A stretch of 64,000 bases of DNA from Runella sp. SP2 (GTDB lineage Bacteria > Bacteroidota > Bacteroidia > Cytophagales > Spirosomataceae). The position numbers were made by a program, and so were the translations under genes. The stretch is taken from assembly GCF_003711225.1 (NCBI RefSeq), contig NZ_CP031030.1, positions 4,650,001 through 4,714,000 of the forward strand, read 5' to 3'. The notes below the pieces were generated by a model. That model saw only the letters and a program-made list of their open reading frames with translations. It was not told where the DNA came from and made no database searches. Shown piece after piece: positions 33,107 through 42,292 of this stretch (its first letter is position 1; each line of letters opens with the position of its first letter).

Positions 33107-33922
33107 ATGTCTTTTCAATCTTTAAAAGTTAGCCTTTCGCCCGCGAAGAAAGTCTATTTTGCCTCTGATTTTCACCTTGGTGCCCCCACTCATGCCGATA
33201 GCCTCGTTCGCGAAAAACGCATTGTGCGGTGGCTAGAAAGTATCCGTCACGACGCACAACTTATCTGCTTGGTTGGCGATTTGTTTGATTTCTGGTACGA
33301 ACACAAGCGCGTCGTTCCGCGTGGTTTTGTTCGGTTATTGGGAAAACTTGGAGAATTGACAGATGCGGGCATCCAGATTATCGCATTCCCTGGCAATCAT
33401 GACATGTGGATGACCGACTATTTTGAAAAAGAATTAAACATAAAAACCTACCGCCGCCCGCTTGATTTACTGGTCGAAACCGCGCCTGATGCGCCCATTC
33501 GGTCGTTTCACGTTGCGCACGGCGACGGCCTTGGCCCAGGCGACCATTTTTACAAATTACTCCGCATTGTTTTTGAAAGTAAACTGGCGAGTTGGGCGTT
33601 TGGAAACCTTTTACACCCCAATATTGCACTCTGGCTGGGGCAATCGTGGGCGTTGCATAGCTGGCGCAAACACGAAAAAGAAGGGCAGCCGTCGTATTGG
33701 GGCGAAGACAAAGAATGGCTTGTTTTGTACGCTAAAGAGCAGGAGAAACTGCACCATCACGATTTTTACGTTTTTGGACACCGACACATTAAGCTCGACT
33801 TGCCCATCAATCAGCACAGCCGAACCCTCATTTTGGGCGATTGGATTGTGTATAATTCTTACGCCGTTTTTGACGGCCAAGAAACCTTGCTCGTTGATTA
33901 TGACGAACTTCAAAAAGCCTAA
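33107..33922 (+). CDS. lpxH: UDP-2,3-diacylglucosamine diphosphatase
   Basis: A metallophosphoesterase of about 271 residues. Ligand motifs are in order: ASDFHLG, GDLFDFWYEH, GNHDMWM, AHGDGLG, GHRH. It removes UMP from UDP-diacylglucosamine to give lipid X in lipid A synthesis. ATG 33092 would add five residues; I prefer 33107 (MSFQSLKV) because of the position of the -7 box. It is convergent with the next gene, with no gap between the stops. Confidence 0.92.
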   Translation: MSFQSLKVSLSPAKKVYFASDFHLGAPTHADSLVREKRIVRWLESIRHDAQLICLVGDLFDFWYEHKRVVPRGFVRLLGKLGELTDAGIQIIAFPGNHDMWMTDYFEKELNIKTYRRPLDLLVETAPDAPIRSFHVAHGDGLGPGDHFYKLLRIVFESKLASWAFGNLLHPNIALWLGQSWALHSWRKHEKEGQPSYWGEDKEWLVLYAKEQEKLHHHDFYVFGHRHIKLDLPINQHSRTLILGDWIVYNSYAVFDGQETLLVDYDELQKA

Positions 33923-34657
33923 TTAATTATCTTTCTTCAAAATATCTTGGCGGGAGATATTTTCGCGCGGGGCTTGTTTAAGGATGTCGCGGTATTCTTT
34001 CTTTTTCAAGTCACCATTTTTGACTGACTTAATAAAGCTTGCCCAGGCAAAGGGGTTCAAAAAAGGCAGGGTATTTGAGAAACTTCGGTTAGCAGCGTTT
34101 TCACGACCAAAAATTTGTTGGTCCATAAAACTTCGGTAATTAGAAGCAGCGCTCATCGGTGTGGCGGCGGCCATTTGCATTAGAAGCTCTTGACGCGTAT
34201 TTCGTTCGAGATTTTCCCGTTCAAATTCGTCAGGCAATTTCATTGCGATAAACGCTTTTTTAAAGTCTTCTTCCGTTGCATACGGATAGACCTTCACTTC
34301 TGCCAGCGTTTTTATGTCTTCTTTCATCAAAATGATGGCCGAATACGATTCCTCCATGTGGCGTTTTGGAACCACGTGGTATTGCTTTTGGTATCCCAAA
34401 TAACTAAACACCACACTATCCCCTGGAAATACGGGCAAGGCAAAATATCCTGCTTCGTCCGCCAAGGTTCCTCGTCCTGCTTTTGGAATAAAAATATAGG
34501 CTTTCGCGAGCGTTTGAGTACCTTTCACTCCGACTACACGCCCCGTAAACATAATGCTTTTAACCTGCCCTTGAGCACGGCTCTCAGCCATATTCAGCAA
34601 TGAAAGCAAGAAAATAACCCCAACGAGGAAGTAGCTGTATGTATGTTTTTGTAGCAT
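33923..34657 (-). CDS. secreted protein with carboxypeptidase-regulatory-like domain
   Basis: A 244-residue protein with a signal peptide (YFLVGVIFLLSLLNMAESRAQG) and an N-terminal CarboxypepD_reg-like beta-sandwich (GRVVGVKGTQTLAKAYIFI, DEAGYFALPVFPGDSVVFS, YLGYQKQYHVV). The C-terminal part is helical and charged. Such domains often precede TonB receptors, but here the protein stops. Its function is unknown; it is probably periplasmic or surface-linked. Confidence 0.8.
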   Translation of the reverse strand: MLQKHTYSYFLVGVIFLLSLLNMAESRAQGQVKSIMFTGRVVGVKGTQTLAKAYIFIPKAGRGTLADEAGYFALPVFPGDSVVFSYLGYQKQYHVVPKRHMEESYSAIILMKEDIKTLAEVKVYPYATEEDFKKAFIAMKLPDEFERENLERNTRQELLMQMAAATPMSAASNYRSFMDQQIFGRENAANRSFSNTLPFLNPFAWASFIKSVKNGDLKKKEYRDILKQAPRENISRQDILKKDN

Positions 34658-34714
34658 AGTTTTTGGTCAAAAATGAACGCAAAGGTGTGTCCTTATAATG
34701 AGTAACGTTTTTAG

Positions 34715-35548
34715 CTATGAAAAAATTTTAACGAATGTCACAATAAACGGTGCCGAAAGCAGTAATCCGTCAAAACGGTCTAAAAAGCCTCCGTGTCCTG
34801 GAATCGTACTACCAGAATCTTTGATGGCAATGCTTCTTTTAAAAAGAGATTCGACTAAATCTCCTAATGTACCTGCCACCACAATCAGTGCTCCGATACA
34901 ATACCAAGCCCATTCTTCATACGAGCGGAAGTAAATTCCAAGGATAAAAGCTACAATAGCTGCAAAAAAAGCCCCACCAACGGCCCCTTCCCATGATTTT
35001 TTGGGAGAAACACGTTCAAAAAGTTTTCTTTTCCCGAAATAAGTACCCGCAAAATAAGCACCCACGTCGGTTGCCCACAATAAAAACAAGCTTCCGAGTA
35101 CGATTTCGTAATTATAGACTCCACCACGCATCGCCAAGACACTTAATAACGAGAAAGGAATGGCGACGTAAATAATCCCCAAAAACGTAAAAGCGATGTT
35201 TTGAAAGGGTTTTAGGTCTTTTTTCTTATATAATTTTATAAAGAAAATCATGGTAACCATCGGACTAATCAGGAAGTAATTTTGGAAATCAATGACTTCT
35301 TTTTCAACCAAAAATGTTAGGAGGTTGATAAAAACCCCGCATAACGTGCCATAATAGGTTAAGGGTTGATTTCCGTCAAGCCCTAGTAGTTTGTAAAACT
35401 CTAATTGGGTAAGAATACTGATGGCACAAAAAAGCAATAAAAACGTCCAATCACTGTACAAAATAGCGGATAAAATGATGGCTACCCCTACAATTGCGGC
35501 AATAATACGTTGTTGAAGATTAGATAGGTTATTCAAAGGAGATTTCAT
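34715..35548 (-). CDS. cdsA: phosphatidate cytidylyltransferase
   Basis: A 277-residue inner-membrane enzyme making CDP-diacylglycerol from phosphatidate and CTP. The family signature is at the C-terminus: GDLVESLFKRSIAIKDSG and PGHGGFLDRFDGLL. About eight membrane segments are present. The start overlaps the end of the small DUF2007 gene by 20 bp. Confidence 0.94.
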   Translation of the reverse strand: MKSPLNNLSNLQQRIIAAIVGVAIILSAILYSDWTFLLLFCAISILTQLEFYKLLGLDGNQPLTYYGTLCGVFINLLTFLVEKEVIDFQNYFLISPMVTMIFFIKLYKKKDLKPFQNIAFTFLGIIYVAIPFSLLSVLAMRGGVYNYEIVLGSLFLLWATDVGAYFAGTYFGKRKLFERVSPKKSWEGAVGGAFFAAIVAFILGIYFRSYEEWAWYCIGALIVVAGTLGDLVESLFKRSIAIKDSGSTIPGHGGFLDRFDGLLLSAPFIVTFVKIFS

Positions 35549-35741
35549 TCTCTACGATAGTTTTGGCAATGATAGCATCTTTCAAAGGAACATACAACTC
35601 GTACTTGCCAAAGTGGTAACTGCTATCCTGTTTATTAATAACAACTCCCGAAATAGATTGTTGCTCTAAATATTCCCGCACGATTTCGGCACGATGCTGG
35701 AAACTTGTCTCAAAGATTTTTTCCCAATTATCAACAGTCAT
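35529..35741 (-). CDS. DUF2007-type small protein
   Basis: A 70-residue protein (WEKIFETSFQHRAEIVREYL, then GKYELYVPLKDAIIAKTIVE) resembling the putative signal-transducing DUF2007 family, a small ferredoxin-like fold. Its end overlaps cdsA by 20 bp, so the two are translated together. The function is unknown. Confidence 0.8.
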   Translation of the reverse strand: MTVDNWEKIFETSFQHRAEIVREYLEQQSISGVVINKQDSSYHFGKYELYVPLKDAIIAKTIVENEISFE

Positions 35742-35795
35742 TTGGTTTATTGTACATGTAAGCGCCTCCTTGCTGTGCAGATAGTGCTACAAACT

Positions 35796-36755
35796 CTACA
35801 ACTGGGCAACTCTACGGTGAGAAATCATTTTTAAGTTTAAAAGCAAACCTGCCGTTAGTACTAATGATACTAATGCCCCTGTCCATGAAATAGTAGATTC
35901 AGGATTCTCAACATTCATTGAAATTAGCTGCTGGTTGGACAAGTAAACCATTAGCAGCGTAGCTGCATTATTGACGAAGTGAGCAAAAATGGGTGTCCAT
36001 AGATTTCGGCTCCACGCATACATATAACCAAACATGGCTCCTAGGAGCATTCGGGGTATAAAGCCTAAGAACTGCAAATGGGTAGCACTAAATATCGCCG
36101 CTGTCAACCAAATGGAGATGTGCATGTCACCAATTTTATGAAATATTTTCCGCTGAATAATTCCCCTAAACAGCACTTCTTCGCCAATGGCTGGAATAAT
36201 AGCCATCACCGTCATGGCTACTAATAGCTTGGTCAATGACTTAAATTCGGTCAAAAACTGGGTCATTGTGGCCAACTCTTGCTCTTTACGCCTCATCCAG
36301 CTTTCAACCCTAAATAGTCCCTGAGGTAAGTGTACACTGTTATTCCATTCAATAATTAGGCTATTCAATGGCATAAAAGCCAGCACGGCCAGACAAGCAA
36401 CTCCTAGCAGTAAAAAAGAAGGTAACGGACGACGCACGAAGTCTTCAACCCGATGTTGTTCTGACCATCGCCAATAAATAACGCTAGGAATAAGAAACGT
36501 AAACGAATGGGATACCGCTTGTATCAACATCAAATACCACCATGAATGCGGGTAGGTCTCAGGCTTTTGAAGCATTTGAGCGATGTCTTCAAGCCCCAGC
36601 CCACCGTGCGTCATACTTAGGGCCATAATCGCCGCCATCGCAAGGAGATTACCTAGCGAAGAGCCCAACAAAACCAACCCAAAAAGCAGCATGACGTTAC
36701 GCCAAGGGGGTCTTTGGGGGACACTATGAAAAATATCTGATTGTATTTCTTCCAC
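35796..36755 (-). CDS. CPBP-family intramembrane endopeptidase
   Basis: A 319-residue membrane protein with the CPBP/Rce1 motifs: GEEVLFRGIIQRKIF (catalytic Glu pair), then AAIFSATHLQFLGFIPRMLLG and PIFAHFVNNAATLL (His motifs). About eight membrane helices are present. The family includes prenyl-protein and bacteriocin-immunity proteases. It starts with GTG 36755 and has its own promoter. Confidence 0.9.
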   Translation of the reverse strand: MEEIQSDIFHSVPQRPPWRNVMLLFGLVLLGSSLGNLLAMAAIMALSMTHGGLGLEDIAQMLQKPETYPHSWWYLMLIQAVSHSFTFLIPSVIYWRWSEQHRVEDFVRRPLPSFLLLGVACLAVLAFMPLNSLIIEWNNSVHLPQGLFRVESWMRRKEQELATMTQFLTEFKSLTKLLVAMTVMAIIPAIGEEVLFRGIIQRKIFHKIGDMHISIWLTAAIFSATHLQFLGFIPRMLLGAMFGYMYAWSRNLWTPIFAHFVNNAATLLMVYLSNQQLISMNVENPESTISWTGALVSLVLTAGLLLNLKMISHRRVAQL

Positions 36756-36777
36756 GGACTAACTAAATAAACTTACA

Positions 36778-36785
36778 CAAATATA
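36778..36785 (-). promoter_or_regulatory. -7 box for the CPBP protease gene
   Basis: The minus strand reads TATATTTG, a full TANNTTTG match, 23 bp before the GTG start. Confidence 0.45.
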
Positions 36786-36865
36786 ACATTCCCTACCAAA
36801 TTATGATACTTTGTCCCTCACTCAGGCAACGTTTGTGCGACGTTCTCTGCCTTCCTTAAAACGAA

Positions 36866-36894
36866 ACGGGCCTTTGGTGATACCAAAAGCCCGT
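36866..36894 (-). terminator. terminator after infB
   Basis: ACGGGC and TTTGGT pair with ACCAAA and GCCCGT (one internal mismatch, 3-nt loop), followed on the minus strand by TTCGTTTT. It lies 23 bp after the infB stop. Confidence 0.7.
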
Positions 36895-36916
36895 CGTAAT
36901 CAATGTATTTGTATAT

Positions 36917-39900
36917 TTACAGTGTCCGTTTTACTTCTTTCATTTCGAAGCTTTCTACAATATCCCCTACTTGAATATCATTAAGCCCCTTGATGCTAAG
37001 ACCAAATTCAAACCCTGATTTCACTTCGTTTACATCGTCTTTGTAACGTTTAAGCTGCGAAATTTCACCTTCGTGAACCACAATAAAGTCACGGATAACG
37101 CGCACTTTATTATTACGCTTGATTTGCCCATCGGTTACATAACATCCTGCTACGGTACCTACTTTGCTAATCTTGAACACTTCGCGAATCTCAGCGTTAC
37201 CCACAATGACTTCTTCCATTGTTGGCTCCAACATACCCAACATCGCGTCTTTTACTTCGTTGATAGCGTCGTAAATGACCGAATAGAGGCGGATTTCGAT
37301 TTGTTCTTGTTCTGCAAGTTTCTTGGCATTGATAGAAGGTCGTACTTGGAAACCAACAATGATGGCATCCGACGCAATCGCCAAGTTGACATCCGACTCA
37401 GCGATTTGGCCCACCGCTTTGTTGACAATGTTCACTTGTACCTCTTCTGTCGAAAGTTTCAACAATGAATCCGACAAGGCTTCTACCGAACCGTCCACGT
37501 CACCTTTGATGATGATGTTCAATTCTTTGAAAGTTCCGATGGCCTTACGACGACCGATTTCTTCCAGCGTAATGTGCTTACGAGTACGGATTGTTTGCTC
37601 ACGCATGATTTGTTCGCGCTTGTTGGCAATCTCCCGTGCTTCACGTTCTGATTCCATCGCATTGAACTTATCCCCCGCTTGAGGCGCACCGTTCAAACCA
37701 AGCAGCTGCACAGGAGTAGATGGGCCTGCGGTTTTTAGGCGAGTCCCCGACGCGTCAAACATTGCCTTTACACGTCCATGGTGGGAACCTGCCAAAATAG
37801 GATCTCCTACTTTCAGTGTTCCTGTTTGAACCAATACCGTTGCCAAATAGCCACGGCCTTTGTCCAGCGATGCTTCAATCACCGTACCAGAAGCACGGCG
37901 TTCTGGATTGGCTTTGAGTTCGAGCAAGTCGGCTTCCAACAATACTTTTTCGAGCAAATCAGGAATACCAACCCCTGATTTTGACGAGATTTCTTGTGTT
38001 TGGTACTTTCCACCCCACTCTTCCACCAAAATATTCATATTTGCCAATGCTTCGCGGATTTTTTCCGTATTAGCGCCTGGCTTGTCAATCTTACTAAAGG
38101 CAAATACAATCGGGCTTCCCGCGTTTTGTGCGTGGTTAATCGCTTCCCGCGTTTGAGGCATGATAGAATCGTCCGCAGCAATCACAATGATAACGACGTC
38201 GGTTACTTTCGCACCCCGCGCACGCATCGCCGTAAAGGCTTCGTGACCTGGTGTATCGAGGAATGTAATTCGACGACCACCATCTGTTTTTACGCTGTAT
38301 GCCCCAATGTGCTGCGTGATTCCCCCTGCTTCGCCCGCTGCTACGCGAGTACGGCGAATGTAGTCAAGCAACGAGGTTTTACCGTGGTCAACGTGACCCA
38401 TGATGGTAACGATAGGGGCGCGTTCTTCCAAATCAGCCTCATCGTCTTCAATTTCCTGTACATCGCCCTGAATTTCTTCTTCGGCAGAGATGAAGGAAAC
38501 GTCATAACCAAACTCATCCGCAATCAAGGTAATGCTTTCAGCATCCAAACGCTGGTTGATTGAGACGAACATACCCATGCTCAAACAAACAGAAATAACC
38601 TCTTGCACCGACACATCCATCAAAGAAGAAAGCTCATTGGCCGAGACAAACTCTGTTACCTTGAGTACTTTTGCATCTTCTTGTTCTTGCATCAAGCGAT
38701 CTTCTTCTGCTTCTGCACGAACACGGCGGCGTTCACGACGTTTATCAGCCCCAAAGTTTTTACCACGGGTAGTACCACTCAAACGAGCATTAGTTGCCTT
38801 GATTGAGTCTGATACTTCTTTGTCAGAAATTTCCTCCTTACGTTCGCGGCGGTTGTTATTTGCCGTGTTTCCGCCCTTTTTATTGTTATTATTACTGTTA
38901 TTACTGGTATTATTACTGGTGTTGGTATTGTTAGTATTTGTATTCCCACCTTGTCCTTGACCCGAGTTTGGCCCTCTGCGGTTGTTGTTATTGTTGGAAT
39001 TATTGTTGTTACCTCCACCTTGCGCATTTCCTCCAGAAGCTTGCTGCGGTCTGTTCTGACCGTCCCTTGCAGGTCGCTCTCCAGATCTTCCGCTGTTGCC
39101 ACTATTGTTAGCGTTTGCGTTGTTGTTATTTCCAGCAGTATTATTACCGTTGTTATTATTATTGTTGTTACGGTTAGCAGGCGCATTTTCAACCACCTTT
39201 TCCCCTTTGCGTACACGCTTACGCTTGCGTTTTTTGTCCTTGTCCTTATCGCGATTTCCTCCCGCATCACCACTACGGCGATCAGTTGGAAGCTCAATTT
39301 TCCCTAAAATGGTCAAACCTTTTAGTGGATCAGCTTTCGCTTCGATAAGTACAGGTTGTGCCTCCACTTCGGGGGCGGTAGCCGGCTCTTCTTTGGCTGG
39401 CTGGGGAGGAGTTACTGGTGGCTGAGGTTTTTCAACTCGTGGAGCTGGTTTCTCAACCTCCTGTTTAGGTTGCGGTTGGCTTACTTCTACCTTCACTGGT
39501 GGCTCTTGAACTTTTGGTGGAGCAGGAGTTGGCTTCACCTCTTGCACTGGTTCTTCTTTTTTCTCCTCCACTTTAGGGGTTTCCACAGGTGGTTTTATCG
39601 GCTCTGGAGCAGGAGCTGGTTTTGTCTCCACTACTACAGGAGCAGGGGCTGGAGTTGGTACTGGCGCTGGTTTTTCTTCAACCACTGGTGGTTTCACAAC
39701 TACTACTGGTTCTTCTACCTTAGGCGCCACAGGTGGTTCTGGTTTTTTCTCCTCAACAGGAGGAACTACCACCACAGGTTTTGGCTCTTCAACTGGCTTG
39801 GGAGCTGGCTGAGGAGGTGTAACCGATGATTTAGGCGCGTCTAAATCAATTTTACCTACTACTTTCAATCCAATTTGAGATGTCTCAGCACGTAAAATCT

Positions 39901-40234
39901 CTGGTTCTTTTGGCGACGTTGATTCAGAGGCTGATTCACTGGCAGGTTTGTTGTTACCTGCTGCTTGTGAGCTACGAAAATACAGCACGGGGCTATCTTC
40001 TCCCTTTGCTGGTGGCGTGGGTGCTACTTCTTCTTTTTTGGGTGTACTTCCCCCCAACAACGACTCAGCCTTGAATTCTTTCGCCAAAAACTCAAGTTGT
40101 TCTGCGTTTAGCTTTGTATTAGGATTGTTGTCCACCTTATACCCTTTTGCAGCCAAAATACTCGCAACCGCTGCGTGATTACGGTTGAGAATTCGGGCCG
40201 CTTGGCTAAGGCGCATACTTTTTTCTTCCGACAT
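36917..40234 (-). CDS. infB: translation initiation factor IF-2
   Basis: An 1105-residue initiation factor GTPase. The N-terminal domain fits the family ([20 protein letters not shown]). A long low-complexity linker follows: Pro/Val/Glu/Lys-rich at about 100-300, Lys/Arg-rich, then Asn-rich at about 340-470. The G domain, near residue 600, has [24 protein letters not shown] and SKIDKPG. The C-terminal domains that bind fMet-tRNA follow. The protein is longer than usual because of the linker. It has its own promoter 169 bp after nusA ends. Confidence 0.96.
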   Translation of the reverse strand: MSEEKSMRLSQAARILNRNHAAVASILAAKGYKVDNNPNTKLNAEQLEFLAKEFKAESLLGGSTPKKEEVAPTPPAKGEDSPVLYFRSSQAAGNNKPASESASESTSPKEPEILRAETSQIGLKVVGKIDLDAPKSSVTPPQPAPKPVEEPKPVVVVPPVEEKKPEPPVAPKVEEPVVVVKPPVVEEKPAPVPTPAPAPVVVETKPAPAPEPIKPPVETPKVEEKKEEPVQEVKPTPAPPKVQEPPVKVEVSQPQPKQEVEKPAPRVEKPQPPVTPPQPAKEEPATAPEVEAQPVLIEAKADPLKGLTILGKIELPTDRRSGDAGGNRDKDKDKKRKRKRVRKGEKVVENAPANRNNNNNNNGNNTAGNNNNANANNSGNSGRSGERPARDGQNRPQQASGGNAQGGGNNNNSNNNNNRRGPNSGQGQGGNTNTNNTNTSNNTSNNSNNNNKKGGNTANNNRRERKEEISDKEVSDSIKATNARLSGTTRGKNFGADKRRERRRVRAEAEEDRLMQEQEDAKVLKVTEFVSANELSSLMDVSVQEVISVCLSMGMFVSINQRLDAESITLIADEFGYDVSFISAEEEIQGDVQEIEDDEADLEERAPIVTIMGHVDHGKTSLLDYIRRTRVAAGEAGGITQHIGAYSVKTDGGRRITFLDTPGHEAFTAMRARGAKVTDVVIIVIAADDSIMPQTREAINHAQNAGSPIVFAFSKIDKPGANTEKIREALANMNILVEEWGGKYQTQEISSKSGVGIPDLLEKVLLEADLLELKANPERRASGTVIEASLDKGRGYLATVLVQTGTLKVGDPILAGSHHGRVKAMFDASGTRLKTAGPSTPVQLLGLNGAPQAGDKFNAMESEREAREIANKREQIMREQTIRTRKHITLEEIGRRKAIGTFKELNIIIKGDVDGSVEALSDSLLKLSTEEVQVNIVNKAVGQIAESDVNLAIASDAIIVGFQVRPSINAKKLAEQEQIEIRLYSVIYDAINEVKDAMLGMLEPTMEEVIVGNAEIREVFKISKVGTVAGCYVTDGQIKRNNKVRVIRDFIVVHEGEISQLKRYKDDVNEVKSGFEFGLSIKGLNDIQVGDIVESFEMKEVKRTL

Positions 40235-40305
40235 ATTGGAAATTTTCGTACTAAAGTACGGGTTATTGTTTATTCGTTTTTCTGGAAAAACCCTGAAAAT
40301 TAGTC

Positions 40306-40313
40306 CAAAGATA
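40306..40313 (-). promoter_or_regulatory. -7 box for infB
   Basis: The minus strand reads TATCTTTG, a full TANNTTTG match, in the gap between nusA and infB, about 70 bp before the infB start. Confidence 0.45.
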
Positions 40314-40402
40314 CAGATTTATTTGTCAAGTCTTAGTATCTCTCGTACTAACAACGCCTAAAAACCGTTTGTAATGGACATTTTAAATCTAAAAGTCCTG
40401 AA

Positions 40403-41647
40403 TTATTCAAACTCTCGGCGCAAAATTTCTAAGATTTCATCAACGGTTTCTTCTTCAAGATCGGTACGGCGAATCAATTCTTCTTTGCTGATGCTGATTA
40501 CTTGTTTCGCAGTATCCAAACCTATCTTACGGAATTCTTCGATCATCCACTCGTCGATTTCGTCCGTAAATTCGTTCAAGTCAACGTCTTCTTCGTCTTC
40601 TTGACCTTCTACATCGCGGAATACGTCGATTTCCATGCTCACTAAGCGACCTGCCAACTTGATGTTTTGTCCCCCCTTACCAATTGCCAACGACACTTGG
40701 TCTGGTTTCAAATACACCGATACTCGTTTGGCTTCGCGGTCGATGACCATCGAGGTGATTTTTGCAGGGCTCAACGCACGCTGAATCAACAACTCTAAGT
40801 TTTCAGTGTAGTTGATGACGTCGATGTTTTCGTTGTTCAATTCACGTACAATCGTATGAATACGTGAACCTTTCATACCCACGCAAGCTCCTACGGGGTC
40901 GATGCGGTCGTCGTATGATTCCACTGCGACTTTGGCTCTTTCACCTGGTTCGCGAACAATCTTACGGATATGGATGAGGCCATCGTAAATTTCAGGGATT
41001 TCGTTTTCAAACAAACGCTCCAAGAACACTGGCGACGTACGCGACAAAGTAATGCGTGGCGTGCCGTTGTTCAACTCTACTTTGTGAATGACTACTTTTA
41101 CAGGCTCTCCTTTGCGGTATTTGTCTTTGAAAATTTGCTCTTGTTTTGGCAATACGAGTTCGTTTCCTTCCGAATCCAAACAAATAAGCTCATTTTTCAA
41201 AATTTGATACACTTCCACGTTGAGCAAATCGCCCACCATGTCTTTGTATTTGTAGTACAACAATTCTTTCTCCAAGTCCTTGATTTTCTGAATCAAAGTT
41301 TGGCGAGCTGTTTGTACCATACGGCGGCCAAAGTCCTCCAATTTTACTTCTTCGGCTACTTCTTCACCTACTTCAAAGTCATCTTGGATTTTACGGGCTT
41401 CTGCCAATGGAATTTTATCTGGTTCCCAAATATCTTCTGAGTTATCATCCACGATTTCGCGGGTACGCCACATTTCGAGGTCCCCACTGTCAGGGTTGAT
41501 GATTACGTCAAAATTGGTATCGGTTCCATATTTCTTACGAATCATTGTACGAAACACATCTTCCAATACTTTGATAATCGTAGGACGATCGATGTTTTTG
41601 GAACGCGCAAACTCCGCAAATGATTCTATCAATACTGCACTATCCAT
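40403..41647 (-). CDS. nusA: transcription termination/antitermination protein NusA
   Basis: A 414-residue protein with the N-terminal RNA-polymerase-binding domain (residues 1-125), S1 domain (about 130-200) and two KH domains. Signature parts are VKVVIHKVELNNGTPRITLS, DPVGACVGMKGSRI and SLAIGKGGQNIKLAGRL. NusA modulates pausing and termination. The acidic tail (EDEEDVDLNEFTDE) is followed by a short helix-hairpin-helix-type end. It lies 63 bp after rimP in the usual rimP-nusA-infB order. Confidence 0.96.
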   Translation of the reverse strand: MDSAVLIESFAEFARSKNIDRPTIIKVLEDVFRTMIRKKYGTDTNFDVIINPDSGDLEMWRTREIVDDNSEDIWEPDKIPLAEARKIQDDFEVGEEVAEEVKLEDFGRRMVQTARQTLIQKIKDLEKELLYYKYKDMVGDLLNVEVYQILKNELICLDSEGNELVLPKQEQIFKDKYRKGEPVKVVIHKVELNNGTPRITLSRTSPVFLERLFENEIPEIYDGLIHIRKIVREPGERAKVAVESYDDRIDPVGACVGMKGSRIHTIVRELNNENIDVINYTENLELLIQRALSPAKITSMVIDREAKRVSVYLKPDQVSLAIGKGGQNIKLAGRLVSMEIDVFRDVEGQEDEEDVDLNEFTDEIDEWMIEEFRKIGLDTAKQVISISKEELIRRTDLEEETVDEILEILRREFE

Positions 41648-41710
41648 TTTCTTTCGAAAGAGTTAAGTGGCAAGCCACAGTTTATGATTATTCGTTAGTT
41701 TTTATTCGTT

Positions 41711-42178
41711 TTAAAATTTGATTTGTACTTCTGCCCTGGCAATATCACCATAGGCAAAAGTCAACTCCGCAGGGACTTGGTCTTTCTTCTTTTTCTTCAA
41801 TTCTTCCTTGACGGTAAACCCTTCGTCCGAAACGGCGATTAATTCTCCTCTTTTTTCGATTCCATCTTTCAGAATCACTTTTAGCGTACGGCCAATGTTT
41901 TTCTGAAACTGACGAGGAAAAGCTAAGGGATAATCCACGCCTGGCGAGGAAATCTCAAGGGTATAAGCGTTCGGAATAAGCTCCTCCGCTTCAATCATAT
42001 CATCTAGTTTGCGGCTTATTTCGGCACATTCGTCGATGCTAATTCCCGCGTCACTATCCATCAATATCGTCACTTTTTGTCGCACTTTTGAAGGAGAAAC
42101 TTGTACCTCCACAATGAAGTATTTATCCTCTTCCAAAAGCGTTGACAGCAAAGCGATTATTCTTTCTTTTAGGTTCAT
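41711..42178 (-). CDS. rimP: ribosome maturation factor RimP
   Basis: A 155-residue protein needed for 30S ribosome maturation. Motifs are ITILMDSDAGISIDECAEIS (shown as TILMDSDAGISIDEC) and YTLEISSPGVDYPL. I start at ATG 42178 (MNLKERIIALLS); the upstream open frame begins inside the terminator-like leader hairpin and is not family-like. It is the first gene of the rimP-nusA-infB operon. Confidence 0.93.
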   Translation of the reverse strand: MNLKERIIALLSTLLEEDKYFIVEVQVSPSKVRQKVTILMDSDAGISIDECAEISRKLDDMIEAEELIPNAYTLEISSPGVDYPLAFPRQFQKNIGRTLKVILKDGIEKRGELIAVSDEGFTVKEELKKKKKDQVPAELTFAYGDIARAEVQIKF

Positions 42179-42189
42179 TTTTTGCCAAC

Positions 42190-42213
42190 AAAAAAGGGGA
42201 ATTTCTTTCCCCT
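42190..42213 (-). promoter_or_regulatory. terminator-like hairpin in the rimP leader (candidate attenuator)
   Basis: On the minus strand AGGGGAA pairs with TTCCCCT around AGAAA, followed by six T residues (plus-strand A at 42190-42195). It ends 12 bp before the rimP ATG and lies downstream of the predicted promoter, so it would stop the operon transcript before its first gene unless relieved. Confidence 0.55.
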
Positions 42214-42241
42214 CTGTAATCAATCATCATGTAATTAGGGA

Positions 42242-42249
42242 CAAAGGTA
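42242..42249 (-). promoter_or_regulatory. -7 box for rimP-nusA
   Basis: The minus strand reads TACCTTTG, matching TANNTTTG. Transcription would begin near 42235 and run through the leader hairpin. Confidence 0.5.
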
Positions 42250-42292
42250 ATTGATTTTTACTAATTTAGCAAGTGTGACTCTAACTTATGCT

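Noticed and set aside
38951-39829. Several long plus-strand frames opposite infB rich in Val/Ile/Trp/Leu
   Set aside because: They mirror the low-complexity Pro/Glu/Asn linker of IF-2 on the other strand and have no independent support.
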